A DNA stretch of 64,000 nucleotides from Gluconobacter thailandicus F149-1 = NBRC 100600 (GCF_000964465.1 NZ_BANH01000043.1:16863-80862), one strand, 5' to 3'. Counted from the stretch's first letter, positions 8,182-18,016 are shown. Notes: generated by a model not told the origin, from the letters alone. Translations and numbers: made by a program.

Positions 8182-8961
8182 ATGGACGTTATTCTTGGTG
8201 GAACAGGGCATGTGGGTCGGGCTGTTGTAAAGACCGTTCTGGCCGCAGGGCATGACGTGACTGTTGTCAGCCGCCGTGCCAGTTCGGCTTCAGGCGGTGA
8301 ATTTTCGACTGTTGCTCTGGACGTGACAGATACTTCCACCTTGCGCACACTGTTCCAGAAAGCGCGCAGGGTGTTCGTCCTGCACCCGCCTGCTGCCGTA
8401 TCGGGTAACACGGATATTGAAGAGCGTAGAACAGTTCGCTCTATCCTGACGGCGCTTCAGGGTCTTCGTCTGGAAAAACTGGTGGTGCAGTCAACATATG
8501 GTGCCCAACCGGGTGAACATTGCGGGGATCTGGGTGTTCTTTATGAACTGGAACAGGGTGCACGCCGCCTGGATGTAGCGGTCTGTATCGTGCGGGCGGC
8601 CTATTACATGACTAACTGGGCTGGACTTCTGGAGAGTGCCAAGGCGACGGGGGTGATGAAAACTCTGCTGCCGTTTGCTCAGGCTTTCCCGAGGGTGGCG
8701 CCAGAAGATGTCGGCCATTTTGCGGGACAGATGCTGCTCTCCGATGAGGGGCAGAGTGGGATTTATAATATTGAGGGCCCGAAAGCTTACACGCCTGACG
8801 AGGTCGCGGGCGTGTTCAGTGACCTTCTGGGGCGGTCTGTTCAGGTAGAATCCGTTTCGCAGGATCAGTGGTATGCGACGTATCTTGCCAATGGTTTTTC
8901 CGCTGAGGCTGCCCGTTCTTATACTGCGATGACGGGGCTTTTCGTTCATCAGCGCTTATGA
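8182..8961 (+). CDS. NmrA-like NAD(P)-binding protein (atypical SDR)
   Basis: The 259-residue protein begins with the dinucleotide-binding motif GGTGHVG at residues 6-12, followed by an arginine pair after beta-2 (SRR) typical for NADP preference. The overall pattern (VVQSTYGA, VRAAYYMTNW, PRVAPEDVGHFAGQML, YNIEGPKAYTPDEVA) is that of the NmrA-like/azoreductase-type atypical short-chain dehydrogenase family. The usual YxxxK catalytic pair of classical SDRs is absent, so it may be a redox sensor or an NAD(P)H:acceptor reductase. It stands alone between two hairpins. Substrate unknown. Confidence 0.8.
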   Translation: MDVILGGTGHVGRAVVKTVLAAGHDVTVVSRRASSASGGEFSTVALDVTDTSTLRTLFQKARRVFVLHPPAAVSGNTDIEERRTVRSILTALQGLRLEKLVVQSTYGAQPGEHCGDLGVLYELEQGARRLDVAVCIVRAAYYMTNWAGLLESAKATGVMKTLLPFAQAFPRVAPEDVGHFAGQMLLSDEGQSGIYNIEGPKAYTPDEVAGVFSDLLGRSVQVESVSQDQWYATYLANGFSAEAARSYTAMTGLFVHQRL

Positions 8962-9043
8962 GTTGCCAGTGGATCCGCACCGCGGACCGACGGATCTTGA
9001 AACCTGCCTGCGTCGCTTTCTGTAAGGCTTGCCAGTAAGCAAC

Positions 9044-9080
9044 AAAAAAGCCGACCGGAGGATAATCCGGTCGGCTTTTC
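9044..9080. terminator. Bidirectional intrinsic terminator
   Basis: AGCCGACCGGA (9049-9059) pairs perfectly with TCCGGTCGGCT (9066-9076). The stem is flanked by AAAAAA on the left and TTTT on the right, so it can terminate both the NmrA-like gene (plus) and rne (minus), which converge here. Confidence 0.85.
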
Positions 9081-9103
9081 TTTAGACGTTATGGAAACGC
9101 TTT

Positions 9104-11830
9104 TCAGCGCTTCCACCACCCAACGCGGCGTATTGCCGGGGGAAGTTCGTCAATGTTGATCGGCTGAAGAGTACTGTCTTCACCAGCCGTTTCCTCAGCC
9201 TTGGCTTTTGTGGCCTTGGTCGTGCGACGCGTGCGCTTCGGCTTGGCCGGAGCATCTTCTTCGGAAGGGGCTGCCGTTTCAACAGCCACATCCTCAACTT
9301 TGGCTGCGGAGGCCTTGGTTGTACGACGGGCGCGCGTGCGTTTTGGCTTGACCGTGGCGTCTTCTGCGACGGTAGGGACAGGAGCTTCGACCTCGGCTTC
9401 TTCCACCACAACAGGCGTTGCCACTTCTACCTTCGTGCTGCGACGACCACGGCCACGCTTCGGCGTTTCCTTTGGCTCAGCAACAGGAGAAGCCACAGCT
9501 TCTGTGAGAGCTGCAACACGTGCGTCATCAATAGTGATCGGAGCAGGCATTGCTGCAGAGGTGCGAACCGGACGTGCTGCCTGTTCCATCTCTGCCTGTT
9601 CGATCACATCGAAGATATCGAAACTGCCACCAAACGGGTCAGCTGGTGTCGGTCCAACATAGTTGCGCTGCTGAGAGGCTGGACGCTCTTCACGGCGGCG
9701 CTGGTTCTGAGCGGGAGCCTGACGGGACTGCTGTGGAGCAGGCGTTTCTTCCCACGCAGGAGCAGAGGCCTGAGCCTCGACTTCAGTCTCGTCGTCCTTC
9801 TGAACGCGCTTGAAGCGGGTGCGACGGCGTCCTGGAATGAGGCCGACCTCGCCATTTTCCTGTTCCTGCGGATAGGAAGGCTGCTCGACCTGCGTCTCGG
9901 AAGCATTGCCCTGCGTCGTCTCGTTCTCGGAAGACTGATCCCGGCGACCACGACGACGGCGACGGCGACGATTGCCGTTGTTGCCCTCTTCTTCGTCACT
10001 GGTTTCCACTTCGGCTTCTTCTGCACGGGCAGGTGCCGGAGCCGCTTCTGCAGCGATAGCCAGCGGAAGAGCCGGAGCTTCGTCTTCAATGATCTCGATC
10101 GTCCGGACCGTCTGAGGTGCTGCAGCCTGAGCAGGGACATAGGCCGGAGCCGCCGTCTGCGGACTGAGGCGTTCGATGCGCATCTCGGAAGCAGGCAGCT
10201 CTTCTTCCGTCCGGAAGATCACGCGCATGCGGTGACGCTGCTCGATGTCCGACAGCCAGTCGCGCTTGTGGTTCAGAATGTAGAGCGCGATGCTCGGGCC
10301 AATATAGACTTCGATTGCCGCAGCGCGCTGACGGGTGCCTTCTTCGTCAATGGCACGAAGCACATGCAGGGCAGAGCTTTCCGTTCCACGAATGAATCCG
10401 GTTCCCTGGCAGTGCGGGCAGACCGTCAGCAGGGACTCTGCAATGGACGGACGCAGACGCTGGCGGGACATTTCGAGCAGACCGAAATGAGAGATATGCC
10501 CGACCTGAATGCGTGCGCGATCCGTGCGCAGGGATTCCTTGAGGCGCTTCTCGACCTGCGCGTTGTGACGACGGCTCTCCATGTCGATGAAATCGATCAC
10601 GACGAGGCCGGCCAGGTCACGCAGACGCAACTGGCGAGCCACTTCTTCAGCCGCTTCAAGGTTGGTCCGGAGAGCCGTTTCCTCAATGTTGCGCTGGGAA
10701 GTGGACTTGCCGGAGTTCACGTCAATGGCGACCAGCGCTTCGGTCTGGTTGATGACAAGGTAGCCACCAGACTTCAGGCGCGCTGTCGGAGAGAACATCG
10801 CATCCAGATGGCCTTCGACGTTGTAGCGCGCGAAGAGGCTCTGACCGCGGTTTTGCCACAGCTTCACCTTGCCAGCGTTGTGCGGCATCAGCAGGCGCAT
10901 GAACTCGCGGGCGCTCTTCCAAGCAGCTTCACCGTCGACCATGATGTCTTCGATGTCTTTGGAGAACAGATCGCGGATGGCGCGCTTGATGAGGCTTGCT
11001 TCCTCATAAACCAGCGTCGGAGCGACGGAAGACAGCGCATGTGAGCGAATGTCATCCCAGAGCTGAAGCAGGTATTCGCAGTCGCGGATGATTTCCGGTC
11101 CAGGGCGGCCTGCGCCGGCTGTGCGGACAATCATGGCCATCGACTTGGGCAGGTTCAGCTCCGCAATGATGTCACGCAGACGACGACGATCGGTGTCGGA
11201 CGTGATCTTGCGGGAAACACCGCCGCCGCGCAGGGCGTTCGGCATCAGGACGCAGTAACGGCCGGCGAGGGAGACATAAGTGGTCAGGGCTGCACCCTTG
11301 TTGCCACGTTCTTCCTTCACAACCTGCACGAGCAGGACCTGTCGGCGCCGGATAACTTCCTGGATCTTGTAGTTGCGCAGGAAGCGGGCCGTGCGACGTG
11401 AAGCTGCGCTCTCTTCTCCGGTGTCGTGTTCTCCGCCTACGGTTTCCGGAGTGCGACGATCCTGGTTTTCGGTCTCGTCGGTTTCGTCAGAAACTGTTTC
11501 TTCTTCGCTTTCCGGAAGGTCGGTGCGCTGTTCGGACGCGACGTCTTCTTCCTGGATGGCCAGAAGTTTCTCACGGTCTGCAACCGGGATCTGGAAGTAA
11601 TCCGGGTGAATTTCGCTGAAGGCGAGAAAACCGTGACGGTTTCCGCCGTATTCTACGAAAGCGGCCTGAAGGCTCGGCTCAACGCGAATGACTTTGGCAA
11701 GGTAGATATTGCCCTTGAGCTGTTTTCTGGACGATGTCTCGACGTCGTAATCTTCAACGCGGTCACCGTCCATGACCACGACACGCGTTTCTTCCGCGTG
11801 CGTGGTGTCGATAAGCATACGCTTGGTCAT
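9104..11830 (-). CDS. rne: Ribonuclease E
   Basis: RNase E is the essential endonuclease that starts mRNA decay and matures rRNA and tRNA. The 908-residue protein has an N-terminal S1 domain interrupted by a long acidic insert (EEDVASEQ through GEHDTGEE). The DNase-I-like catalytic core carries the magnesium aspartates in VAIDVNSGK and VVIDFIDM, and CPHCQGTG is the zinc link for tetramer formation. The C-terminal third is low-complexity with arginine-rich patches and Lys/Arg/Thr-rich repeats, ending in RRVGWWKR. In Caulobacter a terminal GWW peptide binds polynucleotide phosphorylase. The start ATG at 11830 (MTKRMLID) with GGAG upstream is preferred over an in-frame start 18 codons earlier. 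Confidence 0.95.
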   Translation of the reverse strand: MTKRMLIDTTHAEETRVVVMDGDRVEDYDVETSSRKQLKGNIYLAKVIRVEPSLQAAFVEYGGNRHGFLAFSEIHPDYFQIPVADREKLLAIQEEDVASEQRTDLPESEEETVSDETDETENQDRRTPETVGGEHDTGEESAASRRTARFLRNYKIQEVIRRRQVLLVQVVKEERGNKGAALTTYVSLAGRYCVLMPNALRGGGVSRKITSDTDRRRLRDIIAELNLPKSMAMIVRTAGAGRPGPEIIRDCEYLLQLWDDIRSHALSSVAPTLVYEEASLIKRAIRDLFSKDIEDIMVDGEAAWKSAREFMRLLMPHNAGKVKLWQNRGQSLFARYNVEGHLDAMFSPTARLKSGGYLVINQTEALVAIDVNSGKSTSQRNIEETALRTNLEAAEEVARQLRLRDLAGLVVIDFIDMESRRHNAQVEKRLKESLRTDRARIQVGHISHFGLLEMSRQRLRPSIAESLLTVCPHCQGTGFIRGTESSALHVLRAIDEEGTRQRAAAIEVYIGPSIALYILNHKRDWLSDIEQRHRMRVIFRTEEELPASEMRIERLSPQTAAPAYVPAQAAAPQTVRTIEIIEDEAPALPLAIAAEAAPAPARAEEAEVETSDEEEGNNGNRRRRRRRGRRDQSSENETTQGNASETQVEQPSYPQEQENGEVGLIPGRRRTRFKRVQKDDETEVEAQASAPAWEETPAPQQSRQAPAQNQRRREERPASQQRNYVGPTPADPFGGSFDIFDVIEQAEMEQAARPVRTSAAMPAPITIDDARVAALTEAVASPVAEPKETPKRGRGRRSTKVEVATPVVVEEAEVEAPVPTVAEDATVKPKRTRARRTTKASAAKVEDVAVETAAPSEEDAPAKPKRTRRTTKATKAKAEETAGEDSTLQPINIDELPPAIRRVGWWKR

Positions 11831-12375
11831 GGAAAACTGAACTCCACGATGTTCCAGTGTGGCGCTTTGGGCCAGAGGGAACACCTGATTGTACGGGGTG
11901 GAGGGGGCGGATCAGCCGGAATGCCAGTCCGCGGGACGCATCTGGTCCCGTTCCGGCTAGGCTCCTGGCTGTGATCACGTCGCGTGACATTCGACCCCTG
12001 ACAGACGTCCGGCCCATGGTCTGGTACCGGATGAAAACGCATTCCGGTCAGGGTGTGAGCCTGTGCCGGACTGAACTAATCCTGCCGGAGCAGCCCGATC
12101 AGGACATGGCACAGAAAATGTCAGGCACATGTCAAACGATGGGGCGTCACGGCTCGGACAATGGAGGCGGGAGCGTTGCGGGGAGAGGGTAAAAGCCCAC
12201 AGACGATCGGACCGCTCTCTTCAGGTCCTTGGCGCGCAGGATGACTTAAAGAAGAGCCGCTGGCAAGCGTGGCTTTATCAGGCTCTCCAAAAGGTGCTTT
12301 GCCTTGTTTCAGACATTGTCCTGTGTCTGTATTGTTTGGGGTCATGAAACGATCGAAAAGACGCAGGATATACGG
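11831..12375. other. Long intergenic region holding the structured rne leader
   Basis: No convincing gene lies in these 545 bases between the divergent rne and amidase genes. On the rne side there is a nested hairpin. The outer arms are AGCCGGAA (11914-11921) and TTCCGGCT (11951-11958); the inner arms are CGGGAC (11932-11937) and GTCCCG (11945-11950). It would sit about 85-130 bases upstream of the rne start in its mRNA. RNase E genes in other bacteria are autoregulated through structured 5' leaders, so a similar role is possible here. The rest shows no clear motif. The amidase start has AGGA seven bases upstream. Confidence 0.45.
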
Positions 12376-13221
12376 ATGCTGACGCGACGCACGGTACTGG
12401 AAGGTCTTGCCTGTCTGTCAGCGGCAGCGCCGCTCAATGCAGTCGCCCGCAGCAGGCATCCGACGCATCATTCTCCTGCGGCCAGCACGCTCCATGCGCC
12501 AGCAGTTCACCGGAATGCTGCTCCTCCGAAGCCACTTGTGATGCTGGATCCCGGGCATGGGGGCAAGGATCCGGGAGCGATCGGTGTTTCTGGTACGTAT
12601 GAGAAACATATTGCGGAAGCGGCTGCGACTGAACTCCAGAGGCAGCTTCTGGCGTCAGGGCAGTACCGGGTCGCGATGACGCGTTCCGAAGATCGGTTCA
12701 TTCCCCTGGAAGGGCGGGTAGAACTGGCACAGCATCATCAGGCGCATCTCTTTATTTCCATGCATGCTGATGCATTGCATGACCGCGATGTTCGTGGTGC
12801 CAGCGTCTATACGCTCTCCAGTGGTGCCTCGGATGCGCAGACAGCGGCTCTTGCGCAGAAGGAAAATAGTGCGGACCGTTTTGGAGGGCCCGCGTTTCAT
12901 GGGATGTCCCCGGATGTGCAGCAGATCCTCTCCAGTCTTGTTTCAGAAGAAACGCGGCGGGGCTCTGCGCACATGGCATCGAGTGTGGTCGGGGCGTTCC
13001 GGAACCGGATCGGTCTGCTGACTCATCCGTCCCGTCATGCGGCTTTTGTTGTTTTGAAATCTGCGGAGATTCCGTCTGTTCTCGTTGAGATGGGGTTCAT
13101 GTCCAACCGGCTGGATGAAGCGGCCCTGCGTCAGGCCGTTCACCGAACGCAGGTGGCGAGTGCGATGAAAACCGCCGTTGACCGATACTTTTCCGCGCAG
13201 CATGGTTTGATGACGGGCTGA
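12376..13221 (+). CDS. N-acetylmuramoyl-L-alanine amidase (AmiA/B/C type)
   Basis: A zinc amidase (Amidase_3 family) that cleaves the peptide stem from murein during cell separation. The 281-residue protein starts with LTRRTVLEGLACLSA, a probable twin-arginine signal. The catalytic domain begins at VMLDPGHGGKDPGAIG (zinc His) and continues with E in EKHIAEAAA, HLFISMHADALHD (second zinc His) and VLVEMGFMSN (catalytic Glu), all intact. No AMIN targeting domain is present. AGGA lies 7 bases before the ATG at 12376; a longer in-frame start exists at 12304 but would displace the signal peptide. A Tat signal would fit the tatBC genes in this window. Confidence 0.9.
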   Translation: MLTRRTVLEGLACLSAAAPLNAVARSRHPTHHSPAASTLHAPAVHRNAAPPKPLVMLDPGHGGKDPGAIGVSGTYEKHIAEAAATELQRQLLASGQYRVAMTRSEDRFIPLEGRVELAQHHQAHLFISMHADALHDRDVRGASVYTLSSGASDAQTAALAQKENSADRFGGPAFHGMSPDVQQILSSLVSEETRRGSAHMASSVVGAFRNRIGLLTHPSRHAAFVVLKSAEIPSVLVEMGFMSNRLDEAALRQAVHRTQVASAMKTAVDRYFSAQHGLMTG

Positions 13222-13297
13222 CCCTGAAAGAATGCAGGGCAGAGTTTTTGGTCATGTGGGTTGCGCATAACGAAAGAATCGGACATTTTCCGTCGCC

Positions 13298-13342
13298 ATG
13301 ACATTTCTTTCGATCCTCTCGCTTCGACTTATCGGCCCCTGA
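13298..13342 (+). CDS. Putative leucine-rich leader peptide of leuA
   Basis: A 14-codon frame encodes MTFLSILSLRLIGP, with four Leu and two Ile codons, and ends 85 bases before leuA. Such leader peptides control leucine genes by ribosome stalling in many proteobacteria. The stop codon lies inside an inverted repeat (13336-13384). No strong ribosome-binding site is visible before the ATG, which lowers confidence. Too short for ordinary gene finders. Confidence 0.5.
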   Translation: MTFLSILSLRLIGP

Positions 13343-13384
13343 ACGCCATATCTTAGGCGGGCAGCGTTCCGTTGCGTTCAGGGG
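13336..13384 (+). promoter_or_regulatory. Candidate leuA attenuator-type RNA switch
   Basis: CCCCTGAACGC (13336-13346), which overlaps the stop codon of the leader peptide, is perfectly complementary to GCGTTCAGGGG (13374-13384). A second copy of GCGTTC at 13364-13369 could pair with the same left arm, so two exclusive folds are possible, and GCAGCG/CGTTGC can form a small stem between them. No U-tract follows the stem, so control may act through leuA translation or Rho and not through a simple terminator. Function is inferred. Confidence 0.5.
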
Positions 13385-13427
13385 ATGACAGACCAGAAAT
13401 TTTCCTGACCAGCGAGATGATCAAGAC

Positions 13428-14996
13428 ATGACTTTCCAACATCCGTCCTTCGGTACAATTTCCGACGACCGCGTTATCATTTTCGATACGACGCTGCGTG
13501 ACGGTGAACAGTCCCCCGGTTTCTCCATGAACCTCGAAGAGAAGCTCCGCATGGCGCATGCGTTGAGCGCTCTGGGCGTGGATGTTATCGAAGCGGGTTT
13601 CCCTGTCGCTTCCAAGGATGACTTCGAGAGTGTCCGCAGCATTGCGGAGCAGGTGCGCGGCTCCGTTATTTGTGGGCTGGCTCGCAGTGGCGGCAAGCGC
13701 GATATTGAATCCTGCGGTGAAGCTTTGAAGGGCGCTGAACGCTCCCGTATCCATAACTTTATTTCCACATCTCCGCTGCACATGAAGTACAAGCTGCGGA
13801 TGGAGCCGGAAACGGTTCTGGACATCATCGCTTCTGGCAACCAGAAGGCCCGTCAGTATACGGACGACGTGGAATGGTCTGCCGAGGACGGCTCCCGCAC
13901 GGACCCCGACTTCCTGTGCCGCTGTGTCGAAATCGCCATCAAGAATGGTGCGAACACCATTAACATCCCCGATACCGTAGGCTTTGCGACGCCGGAAGAA
14001 ATGCGCCGCATCTTTACCATGCTGCGTGAGCGTGTTCCGGGTGCGGATCAGGTGATCTTCTCCACCCATAACCATAATGATCTGGGGCTGGGCGTTGCGA
14101 ATACGCTAGCTGCTGTTGAAGGTGGTGCGCGTCAGATCGAATGCACGATCAATGGTATCGGCGAGCGCGCTGGTAATGCCGCTCTGGAAGAAATCGTCAT
14201 GGCGCTGCGGACACGTCACGACCAGTATGGCAAGGTGACTGGTATCGAGACGCCGAAGCTGCTGGGCATGTCCCGGATGCTGGCGACGATCACGGGCTTC
14301 GACGTGCAGCCGAACAAGGCCATCGTTGGCCGGAACGCGTTTGCACATGAAAGCGGTATTCATCAGGACGGTGTTCTGAAGAATGCAGCCACTTATGAGA
14401 TCATGACGCCGGAGAGCGTGGGCTGGAACAAGAGCTCACTGGTGATGGGCAAGCATTCCGGCCGTGCCGCATTCCGCGACAAGCTGGCCCAGCTGGGTTA
14501 CCCGCCGCTGGAAGAAGAGGCGCTGAACGCTGCTTTCGCGCGTTTCAAGGACCTGGCTGACAGCAAGAAGGTCGTGTTCGACGACGACATCTGTGCGCTG
14601 GTGGATGATGAAAGCCGTGATCATGAGCGCATTCACCTGATCTCGCTGGAAGTTGCTTCGGGTACGAAGCAGAAGTCTCAGGTCAAGCTGGAAATCAGCG
14701 TCGATGGTGCCATCCAGTATGCAGCCGTAAGCGGAAACGGGCCGGTTGATGCGGCATTCCGCGCTATTGGTGAAGCCTTCCCGCACTCCGCTGAACTGGC
14801 ACTGTTCTCTGTGGCGAATGTTACGGAAGGGACGGATGCACAGGCCCGTACCACCGTCCGTTTGCAGGAAAACGGCAAGCTTGTGGACGGTCAGGGTGCC
14901 GATGCGGACACGGTTGTGTCTGCGGTGCGTGCCTATATCCATGCTCTGAACAAGCTGCTGACCAAGCGTGAGCGCACCGAGCCTGAAGCGCTCTGA
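13428..14996 (+). CDS. leuA: 2-isopropylmalate synthase
   Basis: LeuA condenses acetyl-CoA with 2-ketoisovalerate, the first committed step of leucine synthesis. The 522-residue protein has the full TIM-barrel with FDTTLRDGEQSPG at residues 19-31, the metal-binding HNHNDLG, GERAGNAALEE and FAHESGIHQDG, and a C-terminal LeuA dimer/regulatory domain that binds leucine in family members. Length is normal for the long-form bacterial enzyme. The upstream 206 bases hold a leucine-rich leader peptide and alternative stems. No other leu genes follow; a permease gene comes next after a hairpin. Confidence 0.97.
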   Translation: MTFQHPSFGTISDDRVIIFDTTLRDGEQSPGFSMNLEEKLRMAHALSALGVDVIEAGFPVASKDDFESVRSIAEQVRGSVICGLARSGGKRDIESCGEALKGAERSRIHNFISTSPLHMKYKLRMEPETVLDIIASGNQKARQYTDDVEWSAEDGSRTDPDFLCRCVEIAIKNGANTINIPDTVGFATPEEMRRIFTMLRERVPGADQVIFSTHNHNDLGLGVANTLAAVEGGARQIECTINGIGERAGNAALEEIVMALRTRHDQYGKVTGIETPKLLGMSRMLATITGFDVQPNKAIVGRNAFAHESGIHQDGVLKNAATYEIMTPESVGWNKSSLVMGKHSGRAAFRDKLAQLGYPPLEEEALNAAFARFKDLADSKKVVFDDDICALVDDESRDHERIHLISLEVASGTKQKSQVKLEISVDGAIQYAAVSGNGPVDAAFRAIGEAFPHSAELALFSVANVTEGTDAQARTTVRLQENGKLVDGQGADADTVVSAVRAYIHALNKLLTKRERTEPEAL

Positions 14997-15015
14997 GTTT
15001 TCGCGATTGATGAGC

Positions 15016-15054
15016 GAACCTTAAAGGACGAATAAATATCGTTCTTTAAGGTTC
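15016..15054. terminator. 15-bp hairpin after leuA
   Basis: GAACCTTAAAGGACG (15016-15030) pairs with CGTTCTTTAAGGTTC (15040-15054), with one G-U wobble and a 9-base AT-rich loop. It follows leuA by 19 bases. There is no U-tract, yet it is probably the leuA terminator or a 3'-end stabiliser. Confidence 0.55.
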
Positions 15055-15109
15055 TGGACAAAAATAACACGATTGATATTGTCTCCTTCTGAACTTGGAA
15101 GGGGCAGCT

Positions 15110-15877
15110 ATGCCGCATTCGTGGCTTTATACGGCGTCGGGTCTATTCGTAGGCTTTCTGGTAGGCATGACCGGAGTGGGGGGAGGGTCCCTCATGACGC
15201 CACTGCTGATCCTGCTCTTCGGTGCAAAACCACAATCCGCGGTCGGAACTGACCTTCTTTACGCTGCCATCACGAAAATCGTTGGAACCGGGCTCAACCG
15301 TCATATGGGGGTTGTGAACTGGCGGATTGTCGGCTGGCAGATGGCCGGCAGTATTCCTGCCAGTCTGTTGTGCCTGCTGTTTCTGCATCATGAAGGTATG
15401 TCAGATTCTGCATCAAGACTGATCCGGATTGTTCTTGGGGTCGCGCTTCTTCTGACAGCACCGGCCATTCTTCTGAAGCCGAAGCTGAGGAAATGGGCGG
15501 AAGGGCGTGTACCCTTGAGTGAGACGTCGGAAACGGTACTGACGGTTCTGTTGGGTGTGCTTCTGGGGACGTTGGTGACATTGTCTTCAGTCGGAGCCGG
15601 CGCCGTTGGAATGGCGGCTCTGACAATGCTCTATCCGCGTCTGAATATGCGGACACTTGTTGCAACCGATATTGCTCATGCCGTCCCCCTCACGCTGATT
15701 GCAGGTGGTGGGCACTGGCTGGAAGGGGCGGTTGATACGGCCGTTCTAATCGCGCTGCTTCTCGGGTCTATTCCGGGAATTATTCTGGGAACGCTTTGCG
15801 CGGGCAAGCTTCATGAAGATACCCAGCGCTGGGTGCTGGGTATCCTTCTGGCTGTCATTGGCTTCCGGATGATCTGA
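15110..15877 (+). CDS. TauE/SafE family membrane permease
   Basis: A 255-residue polytopic membrane protein of the TauE/SafE (DUF81) family, whose members export sulfite, sulfonates or organosulfur anions. The two inverted halves each begin with the family glycine motif: GFLVGMTGVGGGSLMTPLL near the N-terminus and GTLVTLSSVGAGAVGMAAL in the second half, with about eight membrane segments. GGAAGGGG lies 5 bases before the ATG at 15110; a TTG at 15095 is a less likely start. It is a single gene, convergent with a glycine-zipper lipoprotein. Substrate not determined. Confidence 0.88.
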   Translation: MPHSWLYTASGLFVGFLVGMTGVGGGSLMTPLLILLFGAKPQSAVGTDLLYAAITKIVGTGLNRHMGVVNWRIVGWQMAGSIPASLLCLLFLHHEGMSDSASRLIRIVLGVALLLTAPAILLKPKLRKWAEGRVPLSETSETVLTVLLGVLLGTLVTLSSVGAGAVGMAALTMLYPRLNMRTLVATDIAHAVPLTLIAGGGHWLEGAVDTAVLIALLLGSIPGIILGTLCAGKLHEDTQRWVLGILLAVIGFRMI

Positions 15878-15897
15878 AATCCGGAAGCCCTCAGGCT

Positions 15898-16353
15898 TTA
15901 GTAGCCGTAGTTGCTCTGCTGAGGATAACCGTTGTTGTAGCCCTGCGGCGGATATCCGTTCTGGCAGTTCGTGTTCGGTGGGCACTGATACTGCTGTTGC
16001 GGGTAGGTCGGGTATTGACCATTCTGCTGCGGGTATCCCTGTTGCGGATAGGCGCCCTGCTGAGGATATCCGTTCTGGTATCCGCCCTGCTGATAGCTCG
16101 GGCGGTTCGGCGTTGTTACGGCACCTGTGGCGGCACCAAGAGCACCGCCCGCAAGTGCGCCAATCGCCGCGCCGCGGCCGCCACCTGCAAGTGCGCCAAT
16201 AGCTGCACCTGTGCCACCGCCAAGAAGACCGCCACCAAGGGCTCGGGAGCCCGGATCATAATTTCCCTGACAACCGCCCAGGGAAAGAACGGTCGCAAAG
16301 GCTCCAACCAGAGCAATTCCCCGGAAAGCGGGGCGGGCGATAACGGACCTCAT
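15898..16353 (-). CDS. Glycine-zipper lipoprotein with Q/P/Y-rich tail
   Basis: A 151-residue lipoprotein. The signal peptide ends in SLGGC (lipobox). A glycine zipper follows (GGGLLGGGTGAAIGALAGG and a second copy), the kind of GxxxG-rich hairpin that inserts into the outer membrane in OmpA-like and SlyB/Rick_17kDa-type proteins. The C-terminal half is built from Gly-Tyr-Pro-Gln-Gln repeats and contains one Cys pair (CPPNTNC). Its neighbour at 16399 is a shorter paralogue lacking the tail. Likely an envelope structural or stress protein; exact role unknown. Confidence 0.75.
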   Translation of the reverse strand: MRSVIARPAFRGIALVGAFATVLSLGGCQGNYDPGSRALGGGLLGGGTGAAIGALAGGGRGAAIGALAGGALGAATGAVTTPNRPSYQQGGYQNGYPQQGAYPQQGYPQQNGQYPTYPQQQYQCPPNTNCQNGYPPQGYNNGYPQQSNYGY

Positions 16354-16398
16354 GTCACAAATCCTTCGATGTCATGGTCAACCGGCCTGATACCAGAC

Positions 16399-16656
16399 TC
16401 AGTAGCCATTTCGTGAACGGTGGCTTGGCGTGGTTGCCGCGCCGACTGCAGCGCCTGTGCCGCCACCTGCAAGCGCACCGATAGCTGCACCGCTACCACC
16501 GCCTGCAATCGCGCCAAGCGCTGCACCAGCGCCTGCGCCGATCAGGGCGCCGGAACCGGCACGGGCGCCACTGTCGTATGGATTGCCACACCCAGCAAGA
16601 GCGGCGCCGCAAAGGGCCAGAGCTGCGAGAAGGCGAGGGGTCTTGGTGTTGGTCAT
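16399..16656 (-). CDS. Short glycine-zipper lipoprotein
   Basis: An 85-residue lipoprotein with lipobox ALAGC, then a YDSGARAG stretch matching the YDPGSRAL of the neighbouring paralogue, two glycine-zipper units (GAGAGAALGAIAGG and GAAIGALAGG) and a short basic end. It lies 45 bases upstream of the longer paralogue in the same direction and probably shares its transcript. The upstream 294 bases to mreB must hold the divergent promoters; TATACT-like boxes are present there but no clear -35 partner. Role in the envelope is inferred from the zipper only. Confidence 0.75.
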   Translation of the reverse strand: MTNTKTPRLLAALALCGAALAGCGNPYDSGARAGSGALIGAGAGAALGAIAGGGSGAAIGALAGGGTGAAVGAATTPSHRSRNGY

Positions 16657-16875
16657 CTGTCTTATCCTCTTTTAATCGTCTGCTCTTCGGTCATATGAGA
16701 TAGAAGAGCAGATAAATCCATGGAGTGGTAACGCGGGAAACGTGACTGAAGGGTGGCAGGATTGAGGCGGCAGAAAATTTTTTTCCGTGTCTGACGGGCG
16801 CGTGATGAAAAGTTGTTTCTGTTTGACGACATTATACTGCACGGAACCCTTGCTGAACGGCCGCTGCAACGTTAA

Positions 16876-18000
<1,125 letters not shown>

Positions 18001-18016
18001 ACCCGGACTTTCCCCG

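Noticed and set aside
11857..12192. A 111-codon plus-strand frame antisense to the rne leader
   Set aside because: No ribosome-binding site, odd residue composition and no family resemblance; overlaps a strong hairpin.
13222..13250. CCCTG/CAGGG stem with TTTTT after the amidase gene as terminator
   Set aside because: The stem has only five pairs and the T-run is separated by five bases; too weak to call.
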